A stretch of 64,000 nucleotides of DNA from Onchidella celtica. Lineage: Eukaryota; Mollusca; Gastropoda; Systellommatophora; Onchidiidae. Location: NCBI GenBank assembly GCA_963931925.1, contig OZ007571.1, positions 58,050,625 through 58,114,624 of the forward strand. Reading direction: 5' to 3'. Below the pieces are notes generated by a model, which saw only the letters and a list, made by a program, of their open reading frames with translations, was not told the DNA's origin and did no database searches. This document shows, piece after piece, positions 17,967-32,650 of this stretch. Each line of letters begins with the position of its first letter. Within the stretch, counting starts at the first letter, position 1. Both the position numbers and the translations under genes were made by a program.

Positions 17967-20328
17967 AAGACAATGAGCAAGACCGCTGGAAGTCCTCTGT
18001 CGGTATCAGTACTATCAATACTTACACCCTGAGTTGGTGCCTTCCGAAAGCGAGGTTCATGGGAATATGGGGAAATCGGTTCTTGAAACAACTTGTCAGT
18101 AAGATATTCGGCATTCCTCGTGTTCTTGTCAATGACTGTGATCCGTAACAATGGGCCATGGTGAATATGTATTTATATTATGGTGTTGTAACGAGTCCAA
18201 AATTGGCAACATATGACACAGCTGAAAGTTGTTAGACTCAGCTATGCCAACATCTTGCCTGGTCTGAACTCAGGAGTCTCGGTGGGTGCAAACTGGCAAC
18301 TCTCTTGGGACCTTCAGGCCAATCCTCGTGTAGCTTGGAGGTTTGGCTGGTGTTTTTTTTTTTCATGCTGCAATACCAATACCTTTTTCTGTAAGAGAAA
18401 GGATCCATCTATTTAGGATTTTTTTTTGTTTTTTTACGAGCCACTTGGCAGCATTGTCGGCATTTTGGCCGTGAATCCCCCTATCTGCTAAGGTTGCAGC
18501 GCAGTATTATAATTTACTATTACTGGTTACTACGACCAACTTTGAAATAATTAAAATAAATAGACTCCAAAACGTGAATAAATAAATAAATAAATGAATA
18601 AATAAATGAATAAATTATTTTAGAATCCAGAAATCAACAAAATAAGGCATGCTTTTGTGCTTTGAGGTCCATCAATGGGTCGATAACCACAGATTGAGGA
18701 ACACCGAACTAAGATAACTACACAGTTTTTCTCTATCATGTATGCAGTTTACCGTATCAACAGTCAACGTCTTTCAAATATGGCACCAGAGGTTCATTTG
18801 TGAATCTGTGGCGCGCACACACACACACACACACTCACACACACACACACACTCACACACTCACACGCATGCACGCACACACACTTAAGGACACACACGC
18901 ACACTCACACATACGTAGTTTTTCTCAAAGCGGCACATTAGAAACCAGCAGCCACCAACAAGAAAACTGTAGGCTATAGGCTATGACATAGCCGCCATAG
19001 CTTTCGGTCACCTGGGACTTTCATCGGATTTTTATAATAATGGAAAAACTGACACAATTTCTTTTTTTCACAGAATTTGCTAAACTGAATGAATGAATAC
19101 GAATCGGCCACCTAGCTGTGTTCAGGTTTTACATATTATAAGCTTAGGACAATCAGCAGTGGTTGAGCAATGGGCGATGGTCCCGAAATTTGTACACGTT
19201 TACAAAAAAAAAAAAAAAGCCAACAAAAAGATGTCGCCGTTCTGCAGTTTTCATCTCAATTATTGTTTTGATGGAAATGCCAGTTTTTAGTAAATTTTTG
19301 CCTTGAAATTTTTCGAATATGAGTGAGGAAATCTTGCCGTTTACACTTTATTATTTGACCCACGAATATCATTTTCAATGAACCTGCTCTTGTAGAAGTT
19401 AAACTTTATCTGACGTGCGATTTAATTACAACAACAACAACAACAACAACAACAAAAAGTCCCAAACTAATACCATACGTTATCAGTGAAAAAAAAAATC
19501 ATATGGGATGAGAGGGCATGTTATAGAAGGCATCTGATGACATAACGTGACAAATATTAAAAACTCTTACTAAAACATGGTGAAACAACAACAACAAAAC
19601 AAACAAAAAAACAAAAAAAGACAGTCATACAACTTTGAACCAGGGCAATCAGAGACTTAACTGCCTACATGATGACAAAAAAAACGACTTAAAAGGATTA
19701 TACTTGCGCCACCTGGACATTTTGGTTTTGGTTGTACATGTAGAGTCAACTTTTTTTTAGAACAATTTAGGGTTAGGTCTAAGTCTAGGGCTAGGATTAG
19801 GCTACGGAAAGCTTTTCGTTGGCGACATGGTAACAATAACGTTTTGAGAAATTCAGGACAAACTGGTAGCCCAAATCCTGTGTGAATATTTTTGGCTCCA
19901 AATAATCTCTAGGTAAAGAGGTAAGAAAACCCGGGGTGGCCAAAGAGCGCCAGCAAGATTTCAGATATTAGTTTTGAAAATACACCCAGAGAAACAAAAA
20001 CTGGGAAAATAGCCTTAAATATTAGTCATAAAAAGTCGTCTCCATGGTCATCTTCAGACACTTGGAGAACTGAGGCTCACGGAAATTTGCCATTTCTCCT
20101 GTTGTGAAGTCTTGGTTGTTTTTATGGTTTTTAATAAAGAACTGCTCATTACGACTACTGAGTGAAAGCTATATAGGTATAATAAAAAACGGAAAAATTT
20201 CGTTAACTGCAGTGAGTGATCCAAATGAATGACATTCCTCCCTGCAGAGTTACAAGTGGGACTGAACTCTAGAGCTTTAAAAAAAAAAACTACTCTAAAA
20301 TTGCTTTAGTGTGACGGAGAGATGTTTT
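17967..20328. other. Gene-poor stretch with simple repeats
   Basis: No gene recognised. It includes AAAT repeats near 18577-18615, an AAC run at 19428-19456 and a short telomere-like patch (TTAGGGTTAGG...CTAGGATTAGG) near 19768-19801. Confidence 0.6.
18813..18914. repeat. (CA)n microsatellite
   Basis: CACACA runs interrupted by CT and GC pairs. Confidence 0.95.
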
Positions 20329-20465
20329 GTGTGTGTGTGTGCGTGTGTGAGAGAGAGAGAGAGAATCTAAAACCGAACGTGAAAGAAAAGGGGCATAAAC
20401 ACCAAAGTGGGGGGGAAGAGACAGAGACAGAGAGAGAGAGATAGAGAGAGAGAGAGACAGAGAGG
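20329..20465. repeat. (GT)n and (GA)n microsatellites
   Basis: GT run, then GA runs at 20349-20364 and about 20419-20465. Confidence 0.9.
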
Positions 20466-20559
20466 CAGGCAGGCAAACAGACAATACACAGTACATTAAC
20501 TTACAATACATTGTTTTGGTTGGCTTAGCCACACACTCACACAATAACTGTCTAAGTCA

Positions 20560-20624
20560 TGTTTACATCAAACGGTCAAACATAACTTGTACTACATAAC
20601 TTGTTTGACCATTTGATGTAAACA
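20560..20624. repeat. 65-bp foldback, 23-bp arms
   Basis: TGTTTACATCAAACGGTCAA... at 20560-20582 is matched by its reverse complement at 20602-20624 with two mismatches and a 19-base loop. A strong DNA hairpin, possibly a tiny MITE; no terminal duplication identified. Confidence 0.75.
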
Positions 20625-23600
20625 CGAAAAAGCCGTTTTATTTTGGAAGTTTGAAACGTTTAGATTTATAGAACTATATACATGTACATATTCCACATAC
20701 ATGTAGGTCACTAAATTACTCGCACTGCATACAAGATACTGATATCCACAGAACTTGTGTGTCCAAAATCCACTTGAGCATTTATCGTACGAGCATGATG
20801 ATAATTTTGGCATTTAGGTTGGCTGAAAGGAAAGGTCAGAATTATAAACAATGCCCAACCATATTAAACCATTCTGTGTAATGCAAGAGAAACCAACTCT
20901 AAAGATAGGAAAAACCGTGCGTCATATCACTGGGGTCTATAGTCACTGTCGCTAAGTACACAGCAGGGGTTAAAGAGTTCTACTCTGTTCAAACTCACAA
21001 TGAATGATCCTGGAGTTTGGTGCGAATTCCACAATCTTGCCGCGGTCGCTGTTTGAACATACCTAATAGGGTAAAGATTACTGATTCATCAGGTCAGCTG
21101 TATCCCTGACTATTTCTTCTGGATGGAAGTAGGCCAAGGATCGTGTACGTCTAGTAAATTCATTTGGGCACGTTATGGTAGTACATTGTGATTTCGAATT
21201 TAGGATCTTCCTCTCCTATTTCCAGCAGTAAACTGCGTTATAAATATAACATTAAAATAATTATTCTTCTTGAATAAAAGTAAAGTATTCGATGGAAAAT
21301 AATGTATAAAGAAAGTTTCTTATCTCACGGGATTTATACCCAGATGAAAAGCTTTCAACTCCGATACATCGTGTTGTCCGTCGGGTTCAAGGCTTCCCAC
21401 ATAGAATGAACATTTCTTTTGCTACCAATTACCATCATTCTAGTTAAAGTTGGAAATTAACGGCAACGAAATAAACAAAATTTAACCTCACTTGAAAGAA
21501 AAATTATAATAGAAAGTATTAAAGAAAGTTAATCAAAATGATTAAACTGTATGTTTTTCTGTTTTTTTTCAAATCCACGAAGTGCTTATGATAAAAAATG
21601 AATTTGGTTAGACAGCAAGTGAGAAAACAAAACTTCGCCGATGGCCCGCGTTTATACATCTGTGCGTCCTGAAAATTTTAGAAATAATATAGGAATTCTG
21701 TGTCCATTGTTTGCCTGTTTGCGTATCCAAAGAACAATTGGCTACAGATAATTTTGGCAGCACTTGGGCCATTGAATTGGACAATTACACACCAAGGTGC
21801 CATAGACCACGGTCTGTGAACACGACCTGCTGGGCAGTAAAACAGCAACCAATACAAGGTCTCTGTTCAATCTGTGGCCGTGCGAGTCTGGATCTGCCCG
21901 GTATCTGAATTCCATAAAGTGATTACATAAGACATTCTCCAAAAAAGAGCAAACATATCCGCGGATGCCATAGAACCGGCACCGACAGAACCCACGGGGA
22001 ACGGGACTTATAGTTAGTTTGTCCAGCACTATGCTAGATCCAGCGGCATTGTCTCCCGTACACTCCTGAGAATGACTAGCAAATTGCCGCCCGTGGAAAC
22101 CGTGTTTGTCCATCTGACGTCACGGCAAAACTTCAGGGGTACGCTCCGTGAGAGTCTTACACTGGGGACAAACATCATTAGTGCAGGGGGAAAAAGAAGC
22201 AAATGGGGCTTGTGTTTGAGTGATTACCCACGGCCTAATCCTGCATCAGGAGATGCCAAATACAACGTTAAATATCAAGGGGTAGACTTGGACCGCTTTG
22301 TGTAGGCGAGAATGAAATAATTCATCGTTGAACTTCTACAGAACAAAACAAGCAGTTTCATTTGTGCTACAAAGTTGTATAGGCCAGTCCGAGGACCTTC
22401 TGGGACCAGCAAACAAAAGGGTAAAAAAACTGAAAGTCATACATGGTACACTCATGAAATGACTCTGGAATTCTAATGTCTGCAAAACCGGTTTCTTAAA
22501 CAATGAAGGACCATGAAACACTGAAGATTGTCCATGGATTTACAAACTGAAACATGTTTATATTTCAGGTTGCGAGTTCTGCAGTCAGGAATTTGATTAC
22601 AAAGATAACATTAAAGTAGCCTTACAAAAATAAAACTAAAATTATACAGAAACTGTTGATTAGGGACTCTCCAAACACAGATTATATTAAAGAACGAACA
22701 ATGGTGAGAAGCATGAGTCTTTCCTTTTAGATTTTATATTGTACCATGGGCATAAAACTTTGTATCGTCAGAATAAAACTTACACGATTATTTTACATTG
22801 CTGACTTTATTTTTAGGTGTGAGATAGATAAGGTGAGCTGAGGAAATCAGTCGGATGGAGTGTGAACTTGTAGCCAAACCACTCACAACAGAATTTTGAC
22901 GATGAATTGTGGCCAACGAAAAGTCTGTCGTAACCAGTTGACTAAACCTAATTCTAATCCCAACCACTAAACTTTCCAAAACGTTCAATGTGCAATAAAA
23001 AGCCAATTTGATTATGAGGCACAAAACAGACATCCTGAAACCCTGATATAATTATAATAAAACAATGCAAATTCATAATTTTCATAAAGTTGCCGTGGAA
23101 TTCAATGTCAGTATTTCCAAAGAAAAAAAAAATTAAAAATTAAACAAAAGTCCTGCCGTTCAAGTTGTTTGTCACTTCAGACAGTAAACGCAAGGAGTAG
23201 TTCATGAACAGATACAGAAATATTTGACTTCCAGGTGATGAAATAAGTTCAGTCTATTGTCCATTAGAATAATACTGTGTCATAACGAGAAACCAGAAAT
23301 GTCAAGAATACATTGGTAGAGTCCAATATCAAAACGAGCTCATTGTCAAGTTCATATTCTTGAGAAAATTGATTATTTTTGTTTCTGTGGTTACTTAAAT
23401 CAAATTAGGCTGATGTGATTTTCCTCTGTACGTATTAAAACACACTGGAACGTTCGACTTTCAACATTTTAAACCTGAAGTTCATAATCAATACAGACAT
23501 TCCGAATGGGCGCAATTCGCCAGAGCAGGTCAGATTTCTGCTCAGAACGTTTTGATATTCAACTGTTCAGTCAGTTTCAACACAGAAATCACAATTTTGT

Positions 23601-25815
23601 TTGTTTGTTTTTTTTTGTTTTTTTTGTTTTTGTCTTTTTGTTTCTATTTGTTGTCATTAAACGAACGGCTATAACTGGAACGGGAACGGAATGCTTGTTG
23701 CATAAAACCACTCTGCTGGTGTCTGATCAGTAACGCTATGTTAATATTAACAACTAACAATAATAAACAACCCCTACCTCTAGAAAAGAACAAAGAAACA
23801 AACAGCTGTGAAGCACGGACGTGTAGAGGTACCTCACACATTTTTGTGTAACCTACTTAAAACATTCCTACGGTAAAACAGTCCTACAGTAAAATATTCC
23901 TACGTGTTTTCAGTTCTTTCAAATCACAGTTTATCACTATGTATTATTTGGCACAGCCTAGTTCTGGTCTTTCCCTCCAGTTGGCGAGGACAGAAAATGT
24001 AAAACGTTTACTTTTCAATATTTATATTATTTTGAAGTTCCAAAGATGTCGGTCTCATGTCCGATTTTTTTATATTGTAAGTTAAATTTTGTTTCTTTCT
24101 AATTAAGACTGAATTTCAAGTTAAAATATAACCGAAAGGGTTAGTTCTAACCTATGCCAAATTCCATTTGGTCTCAGAACAAACACTACAATCGTGCGTA
24201 CAAGAATAGCGGCTATACTTTTTTCTGTGTACAGTACATAAACTCAGGGTAGTTATTATTAGAATGGGACACCTTGAAAGAGGTGACGTTTTCACAGCGA
24301 TGCCATGCATGAAACAAACGTTTTTTGCCGCATATTTCAATGCTAGCTCTTTGTGAGTTACGTACCATAAAGAACTATGAAGCCCTTCAAATTGACTTGT
24401 GTAAGTAAAGATCTATTGCATGAGAACTCTTTGCAGGTTACTGTTTAGTATGGACTAACAACCACACTGAATTTGCACATATTTTTTTATCTGTCTTCAC
24501 GTGGCAACCTACCTAGAAAGTCCTGACACAACAGAGATACAATATTGGGCCAATGAGAAGATATTGTGAACTGGGGCATAGTAATTCGTGTGATAATATG
24601 GTGAAAACTGACATCATTGGAGTTTTGTTTTTTCTCGCCTTTCTTGTATTGTTGGGGCATTTTAAGTCTCTTTTCAGTCTATGACATAAATGAAGCTCGG
24701 GACATGACCCCCCCCCCCCCTTCCAAAGACCTCCGACGAGGGAGTGCCTCAAAAACATGAAGAGGAGGAAAAGATAGGTTGGGCCCCCACTCCGAACCAG
24801 GGCCTTTTGCATTGGGGTAAAGCTCTGTAACCACTAGATTACTGCGCCAACCACAAAAGTGAACCAATAAGCAAGTTGCGACTGTGCAGAAATGTCAGGT
24901 TTTTCCTTTGTATTTGACATTTCTTAGCTGAATAAAACATTGTATGGCCTAAAATTACTTTTTTAAAAAAACAACAACAAACTGAACTGTGTATCCTGGC
25001 AATGTTTGCTATGAGATGTGGCATATAAGCACAGGAATGTCCACGCAATACATGTTTGTATTGCCAAAACAAAAAAAAAAAGTAAAAACGACAAAAACAA
25101 CAACTAATAAATACTACAGGATAGCAACAGGGACTATTCGCTTTAGAATGTTTTTTTTTTCAATGATTTTAATTTTTTCATTTATTGCGTGTTTATTTTG
25201 AAAATGCACGAAAGTTTTTAAGTTACCGAAAGTTTATGTACTTGCTTTTGATTTCACTCTGTTGGAATGTATTGTATACAGTTTCTTTTGTTTGTCTCCA
25301 GCATGGGGCTCTCCTTTGTTGCTGTTGTTTTTAACATATTTAAACACAGTTCAATATCGGCAATAATGGAAATACATTGGCATTTGAAAGGATCACATTC
25401 ACTTTCAGTTACAATCTGTCATTGGTTGTTATAAGAATATTTCTGGACAAAAGGCGAGAGCAGAAATTTGTCACAGAATTCGAACATACATGTAATATAA
25501 ATATATATATGCATACAATTTGTATGACACTGATAATTATATTATACCCGAGAGAGGCAGGGCGGGGGAACAAATCAATATTATATTATAATAAATGTTA
25601 ATGAAAGACCCCCCAAAAAAATGCTGTAATGCAAAAATACCCGGTTGTTAGGTATAGGAACAACAACAATAAAAACCATTTAATGAATTGTAAGAGAATA
25701 GAAAATGAAATTAGCATTGTTTTTCATCTTTGCTACTTAATTTTTTAACTTTAACTTTGTACCAAACTGTTGCAACCCAAGGAATTTTTCAGTGCCGTTG
25801 TTTTTTGTTTTTTTT
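20625..25815. other. AT-rich gene-poor stretch
   Basis: No gene recognised on either strand. Short open frames lack any domain pattern. A patch near 23336-23430 resembles one near 63250-63340. A C-tract lies at about 24709-24720. Confidence 0.6.
24775..24852 (-). mobile_element. tRNA-derived SINE head
   Basis: The minus strand reads GGTTGGCGCAGTAATCTAGTGGTTACAGAGC (first part A-box-like) then CCCTGGTTCGGAGTGGG (degenerate B-box). Length and order fit a tRNA-derived SINE head; the body is not recognised. Confidence 0.5.
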
Positions 25816-25819
25816 ATGA

Positions 25820-26280
25820 CTATATGAAGTTCCCGGCATTCTCCGGGATTAAACTGTGAACCCACCGTACCATATCTCTCTCTTTTTGGTCTAGAAAGCT
25901 CCCCATAATTATTCTACAGTCTTACTACAGATTTCATGCACACCAGAGCGCACTCATTTCTGGTACGGAAATTGCCCGCACCGAACTGAACACGTATTAA
26001 TACATCGTTTCCGGCGCGGTGGACTTACTACAGGGAGCCAAAACAAAGCTCATTGTATTTTACATTTTTATAACTTTTTATTTAAAAATACCCGTGTCGG
26101 GTTGAACCAACACAGCCGGTCGACACAAAAGCCACTGAACTGGATTAGTTGACACTTAAGAAAATTAATTTTATAATTTTTGAAACTGTCATTTAGGCTG
26201 TAGCCTCGAGCAAAAAAAGGGGCAAAATTGCACTATAATGAATTACTCCGGCCACTATTTTCTTTATAATAAGATTAATG
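25820..26280 (+). repeat. Unidentified dispersed repeat, copy 1
   Basis: Starts near TGAAGTTCCCGGCATTCTCC and includes CACTCATTTCTGGTACGG, GCGGTGGACTTACTACAGGG, TTAGTTGACACTTAAGAAAA and GAAACTGTCATTTAGGCTGT. The same blocks occur in the same order in 27634-28110. It could be the 3' part of a retrotransposon; no coding sequence seen. Confidence 0.75.
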
Positions 26281-27149
26281 TGATAATCCAGGTAGATAAC
26301 TAAAGAGAACTTGCCTTAAAGTCGTAAAATGTATTTCTGATAATATGCTTTAGTTTGAAAAGTAATCTCCCTCAAACATGACTTACAGAGTAATATAAAA
26401 TGCGCGTTGAAAGGCAGACGGCAATGATTTCTCAAAAAGTTGTGTAAATAATACATTTATAAATACATAAATCAATAAATTATTCCTTAAAAATAATGAT
26501 AATACAAAGGGATTGACTACCGAGACAATTCACTAGCTAACTTGAAATAGAAAGACAAAAATAATTATAATTATATTTAATTATAAAAATAATAACATTT
26601 CAGATATGCTAAAATAATACAGAAAACAGATTATCAGGATGTGTAATGTATTAAGTTATTAAACTAAAATTATACTACATTATAAAAAATAACAATTTTG
26701 GTGAAATTGTGAAAGTACACAGAAATTGACTCACCAGGATATGTATTGTATGATGATATTTTGTCAGGAGTGAAGGCAAGAGACAATGTCATGTTATAAA
26801 GCCCTCAGAATGTTGCAGTAAAACAGACTTTCCCTGTCTACGTAAATGGCAAGGCCAAGCAGACACAAATTTCAGCCTGTAAAGACTTGCCGGCTAACTT
26901 TGTCTGTTTCCAGTACGACACGCTAATTCTCTTTTAAGTGCCCTGACCACAGTTTCTATTTAAGAGCTTCAAGAGGTCAACCTTATTCAAGGCGGGTGTC
27001 CCAATGTTTGATTATGCGACCGTGGCATTAACGGCCAATACTGGTCAGACGGCGTGGACGCAACGCCAACGCATTCGGGAATCTTGTCTTGGTTGTAGTG
27101 GAGGTTAGCTGGTCTGGCATGACTGCACAAGTCATCTCTTTTACAGTTT
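26281..27149. other. AT-rich spacer between repeat copies
   Basis: No gene recognised. TTATAATTATATTT-type AT-rich sequence. Confidence 0.6.
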
Positions 27150-27620
27150 TTTTTTTTCTTCTTCACGCGATAAGGTACCCGACAATACCCGAGATAACCT
27201 TTGCTCTCACCGTTCCCTCTCTCCCGCTATTGCCATGTTATTCCGTGACTTTGCGGATTCAGAAAATTTCCCAGAATAATCCACAGTGTTGCAATAAATG
27301 TCATGTGCACCAAGGTACGATGCACGCACCATATTAGACGCATGTCAGATACAGTCTTACAGCGCGGTGGGCTCATCAAAGGGAGCACAAAATGATCATT
27401 GGTATTTTACACTCATAACCACATTTTCAAAATATTGCCTGAGATTTGAATAAACACAACGTATCGATAAAAAATAAACTGGGTTAAATTAGTTGACACT
27501 TAAGAACATTAATTTTATGGTTTACGAAACTGTCAATTAGGCTGTTGTAGCTTAAAAAAAAAAACACCAAAACGACCAAAGTTAAACCACGATGAAAATT
27601 AATACTCCCGCCAAATTTAA
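27150..27620 (+). repeat. Unidentified dispersed repeat, copy 2 (diverged)
   Basis: Shares GCGGTGGGCTCATCAAAGGGAG, TTAGTTGACACTTAAGAACA, GAAACTGTCAATTAGGCTGT and TACTCCCGCCA in order with the other copies, with more substitutions and gaps. TATTGCCATGTTATTCCGTGACTTTGC near 27228 recurs near 28743. Confidence 0.65.
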
Positions 27621-27633
27621 AAAAAAAAGACTA

Positions 27634-28110
27634 GATGAAGTTCCCGGCATTATCCGGGATAAACCTGTGAACCCACCATATCTCTTTCTTTATTTGGTCT
27701 ATAAAGCTTCCCATTCTTTACAGTCTAACTACAGATTTCATACGCTCCAGAGCACTTCACACTCATTTCTGATAGGGAAATTGTGCGCACGGAAGTGAAT
27801 GCGTATCAGTCTCATTCAGGGTGCGGTGGGCTTATTGCAGCAGGGAGCCAAAACAAGATCATTGTATTTTACATTAATTTTACAACTTTTTATTTAAACG
27901 CACCTGAAACTTGAATCAACACAGTCACTCGATCCAAAAGCGATTGGGCTGGGTTAGTTGACACTTAGGAAAATTAACTTTATAAATTTTGAAACTGTCA
28001 TTTAGACTGTAGCGCCGAGCAACAACAAAAAGAGGGAGGGGGGGGGCAAAAATTGCACCACAATGAATTACTCCCGCCACTATTTTAGTTTATAATAAGA
28101 TTGAGATCTC
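27634..28110 (+). repeat. Unidentified dispersed repeat, copy 3
   Basis: Begins TGAAGTTCCCGGCATTATCC. It runs through the same ordered blocks as copy 1 (ACAGATTTCATRC, CACTCATTTCTGATAGG, GCGGTGGGCTTATTGCAG, TTAGTTGACACTTAGGAAAA, GAAACTGTCATTTAGACTGT, AATGAATTACTCCCGCCACT) and ends near TTATAATAAGATTGAG. Confidence 0.75.
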
Positions 28111-29908
28111 GTTCGCAAAATTGGAATGTTCTCCAACACGATAATTATTACGAAGGCTAGGACGTTCTTAGAAAGTTTCAGAAATTAAGGAAATCATGGG
28201 CTATAACTCTCTCGATATTTTTTTTAATAATGACACGAAGTGCACTCCCCTGCCTTCTCCATTTTTAAATTTTTTTTTTAACATTTCACTAAAAGCAAAT
28301 GATAATTTACCTGCTGCTGACAGTCATGGCCGCAAGAAAGCATTCTTAAAAAATGTTCTTGTGCATTAATGACCTTTCTAGTATTTGAGACATTCATAGA
28401 GCGCAAACAAAATGACTATTTAAGTTAAGCTTTCTTTTTATACATCACTCATGTCAACATGGAAGTCTTAACAGAGATGTACTCAGACAAAGCGGAACCA
28501 CGTATATTTATAATTTTTTGAGATTTGAAAAAAAAAGAAAAAAGAAAAAAGAAAGAAACCTGGAAACAAATCTTCAAAATTTTTGTACATTCTAATATGA
28601 ACGATCCGAATATCATCCTGTCATCAGCACATCAGATCTCACTTAAATTAATCAATGTAAAAACATAAAATTATTATTCCGAAAAGGAATTTCAAATAAG
28701 CGAATTTTCTGATTTTGTATTATAAATAGTTGATTGAATGTTATTGCCATGTTATCCCGTGACTTTGCAAAGTTTCGTGTTTCCGTACCTTTAGAAAGAT
28801 TACATTGCAAGTTTGAGTTTGGGTTTGGGTTTTGCGGCGCTTCGGCACGACAACGGCCATTTTGTGCCTTTCACGGTCTAGTTGGATACTTTTTTCATGT
28901 TTGCTATTCAGAACTTCTAATTTTCACAAACAGAATTAAAGAGTTCTGTATTAATTTTATTAGACTGGTAAAAAATCTCAAAAGTTGTTTTGTAAATTAC
29001 ATCTCTTCGCAAAAAACCTATGAAAAATTTCGGATTCATTTAAAGTCAAATTAATTGTTGTAACTTTTCACCTAGTCTATTTCTGTAATGTATCAATGAA
29101 GACACATTACCACAAGGCTGTGATTGTCCACCTGTCGGGTTTTGAAAGAAAGTTATCCTACCAACACTACTACAAGCAATTCCCACCCTACCTTTAGAGA
29201 CGGATTTCAGACATTGTCAGCTATTCAGGACAATTCAGTGTATGAAAAAGACGACGACACAGGCCTCAGAAAACGTGTACCATGAGTGGGTCGTCTAAGG
29301 CAACAGTCGGTCTACCCCGGGCCAGGTGACTTCTGTATTTGAAATGCGTTGCAATGATGGTATCAAACCTGCCCAGGTTTTCCCTCACTGCGATTTCGCA
29401 ATCGTCCATGACTAACGGCAAACAGAACATGGTATTCGATACTGCAGTCAATGATTTTAAAAACACTGTCGGCAAAAACTGTTTGATAGAAAGATATTTG
29501 ATAAATATGGTAAGCAAATCTCGGCGCCGAAACGATTTCGACATTTATTGACATGTTTCATTTGCCGTAGACCATCGTGCAATGTTTCTCCCTCAATGCA
29601 GGTACGAACAATATAAAAATTCGGGAATATGTCAGGTTCTCGGAAAGCGAAACTTTGAATAATGCCATGTTTCATTAAAGTTTACTTCATGAAAATTGTG
29701 ATGCAGGCTATCATACAAAGTTCCGCCTCTGTCTAATGCACACATGATTTTAAAAAGTTGGGAGAAGTGCACTTTCTGTGGTTTCAGTAAATCAATCCAT
29801 AGGGATTCGTTTTTCTTGAGTAGTTCATACTTCTCCTCCATTGTTCACTTTCATGTAACATAAAGGTAAAAAATGCTTTTGAAGCCGACATTACTGGACA
29901 ATCAGTTA
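28111..29908. other. Gene-poor stretch
   Basis: No gene recognised. Minus-strand open frames at 29266-29841 overlap in different frames and show no family motif. Confidence 0.55.
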
Positions 29909-29980
29909 GACAGAGACAGACGGGAGGACGTACAGATAGACAGGCAGTCAGACATAGACACATGCAACTGACAGATAGAC

Positions 29981-30019
<39 letters not shown>

Positions 30020-30032
30020 TAGACAGACAGAC

Positions 30033-30116
<84 letters not shown>

Positions 30117-30124
30117 TGATAGAT

Positions 30125-30173
<49 letters not shown>

Positions 30174-30206
30174 CAGACAGACAAACAGATAGACAGACAG
30201 ACAGAC

Positions 30207-30265
<59 letters not shown>

Positions 30266-30278
30266 CAGACAGACAAAC

Positions 30279-30377
<99 letters not shown>

Positions 30378-30467
30378 CAAATAGATTGATAGATAGATAG
30401 ACAGGTCGTTGGACAGAAGGGCGGACGGACGGACAGACGGACAGACAGACAGACAGATAGACAGACA
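29909..30467 (+). repeat. Large compound (GATA)n/(GACA)n microsatellite
   Basis: About 560 bp of alternating GATA and GACA blocks on the + strand, with few interruptions. Long minus-strand frames of repeated Leu-Ser-Ile-Tyr or Leu-Ser-Val-Cys are artefacts. Confidence 0.98.
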
Positions 30468-32650
30468 ACCTCAAATTGTAGAGACCAAATAGCTACTACA
30501 TATTATAATTGAAAGTGGTTACATGCACCAATGATATGAAACAATGCGGACAGCGGAATTCAGAATACCCGGCCTTGTGTCCGAACCCGTTGCTGTGTGG
30601 ATTGTTGGTCCACTGGAGCGATTGCTCATATGTCCATTCAGGCGAGCGGAGGACTAGGACAGCCCCAGGTCCTATTAGCTTGCTAAGGTCCAATCCAAAT
30701 ATTGACCTTACTATTATTCAATCCCTGTGTGGTCAAACTGCATTGGGTTTCATGTTGAGGTGGAACTAGGGGTGGTTTGGTACTTAGAGATCGAATGCTT
30801 GTTGCTCCCTGGCCCCGAAAGGAAATGGTTTGGAGAAATAATAGCATACGCTGCATCAATGAGGTCTCTGTTACCAAGATAACTAAATACTTGAAGAATC
30901 CTGACTTTAATTTCTTGTTGCCACTGAAATTGTACTCAGATATTTGTCAGTCTGACAACAGAAGCCATAGGTGGATACGCAGATACAATAATCTTCATTT
31001 CCAAACTGCATGACGCCTGAACAATAATACAACGACAATATTCCAGGGTGGAATAATCAAAAGGACCAAGTTTTATACCCTACCAAAGTCGCTAAATGTT
31101 GTTTGTGATGTTGGGCAAATATTATCTCTCGCTCATGACATGATAGAAAATTTCAGCTTTTTCGAAGTGACTCCTTATAATAATTAGAATCTCGGGTTAA
31201 TGTGCTTTGTACAGAAGACTCGCTGATTTTTATACACAGCTATAATACTGTTTGTTTTAGAGGCCTAGTGGACTGGCATGATACAGAATTAACCGTTTCA
31301 AATGCAAGAGATAACAACTGTGATAGTCAGTGTCATACAGTCAAAATATTTACAAAGTATGTCTTCTATGTCTGTTTTGACACACTATAACCCTATTATT
31401 ACATTGTAAGATTTTGTAACACATATCTGCATGTACATCAGAATCCATATTCCCAAAACGCACAACAATGGTGTGACATACAAGTACGCCAATGGAAACA
31501 GCAATAATAATGTTCAGTGCCAAGCTGTCGTCCACAAAGGATGCTTTTTACACTTTACTTCCCAAATTCTTTGAGAATTTACCACAACATTTTATGAACG
31601 TATCAATTTTGTTTACATTTTCCAATGAATCCAAGAATGTTTTACACATTATATTTTGTCCAAGATTGTAGCCGTTGTATTATAGTGAAGTGCACAAAAA
31701 TAAAACAAAACACCTAGACCTTTTTTTAATGTTTTCTATTTACATACACACATTTGTGTCGTCATACCTTGAACAAAGCGAAAGTCGAGGGTAGCGCTTA
31801 CAGTAGACACTTAGCTACAGAAGAACATTTTGAATTATTCAGCTTACATCTTTTTTTTTCAGTCATGTGGTTAATGTCTTCTGGACATTTCTTGTGGACA
31901 TTTCCGAGATTGTTAAGACAAAAATGTCACCCCAAATTACTGTGGTGTTGATCTCTAGGCAAAACGGGACATATTTTGTGGATTTTTGCTCAGCAGCTTT
32001 TTGTATTTCTAATTGCATCGAAAGATATTGAAATTTCATTTATCTCTATTGATTACTGACGTCCTATAAAATATGTTCTTTGTGGCATATGATGGTGAGT
32101 CCGGACCGAACTTAGATTTTGTTCAAGAAGAATGTCTTTACACAGTAACTGTTCTTTCGGACTGTCTTGATTTTTAACTTCTATAACGATGATAGCACTG
32201 TGGCTCTGTCAGTACACCCTGCTGAATTTGATACAACTATTCCCAGTTCGTACCCATGAAATACAGCATCACTTCTGGAAATGATAATTTAGGTATGTAA
32301 CATTCACCCTACCAATCGTGTGGCGTAAACCGTCACGCAATACCCTGCAGCTTTTCTAAGTACTGGAAATTTAAAACAAACAGCGATGCACCAGAACTGA
32401 GAAATAAAGTGAAACCAGTCCATTCCCCTTGAAATTGGAATACACAAAAATGGTCCTATATATAATTAGTTGATAGTAAAACTATTGCTCTTCAATATCA
32501 GAAATTGTGTCAGTTGTGTGTCAGTGATTGAACACGAGTATTTCAAGGAGACTTAATTAATATTGAAAGCTCATGTGACGAACTCTTTATGAGTAGTTAT
32601 AGGGTTTGTAAGAAACTTGAGGTTTTATGGAGGGACGGCCACAAATTCAG
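30468..32650. other. Gene-poor stretch
   Basis: No gene recognised. Short open frames without domain patterns. Confidence 0.55.

Noticed and set aside
29784..30474. Long minus-strand frames rich in Leu-Ser-Ile-Tyr and Leu-Ser-Val-Cys
   Set aside because: Translations of GATA/GACA microsatellites. The same applies at 33598-34144, 36276-36656 and 38616-39110.
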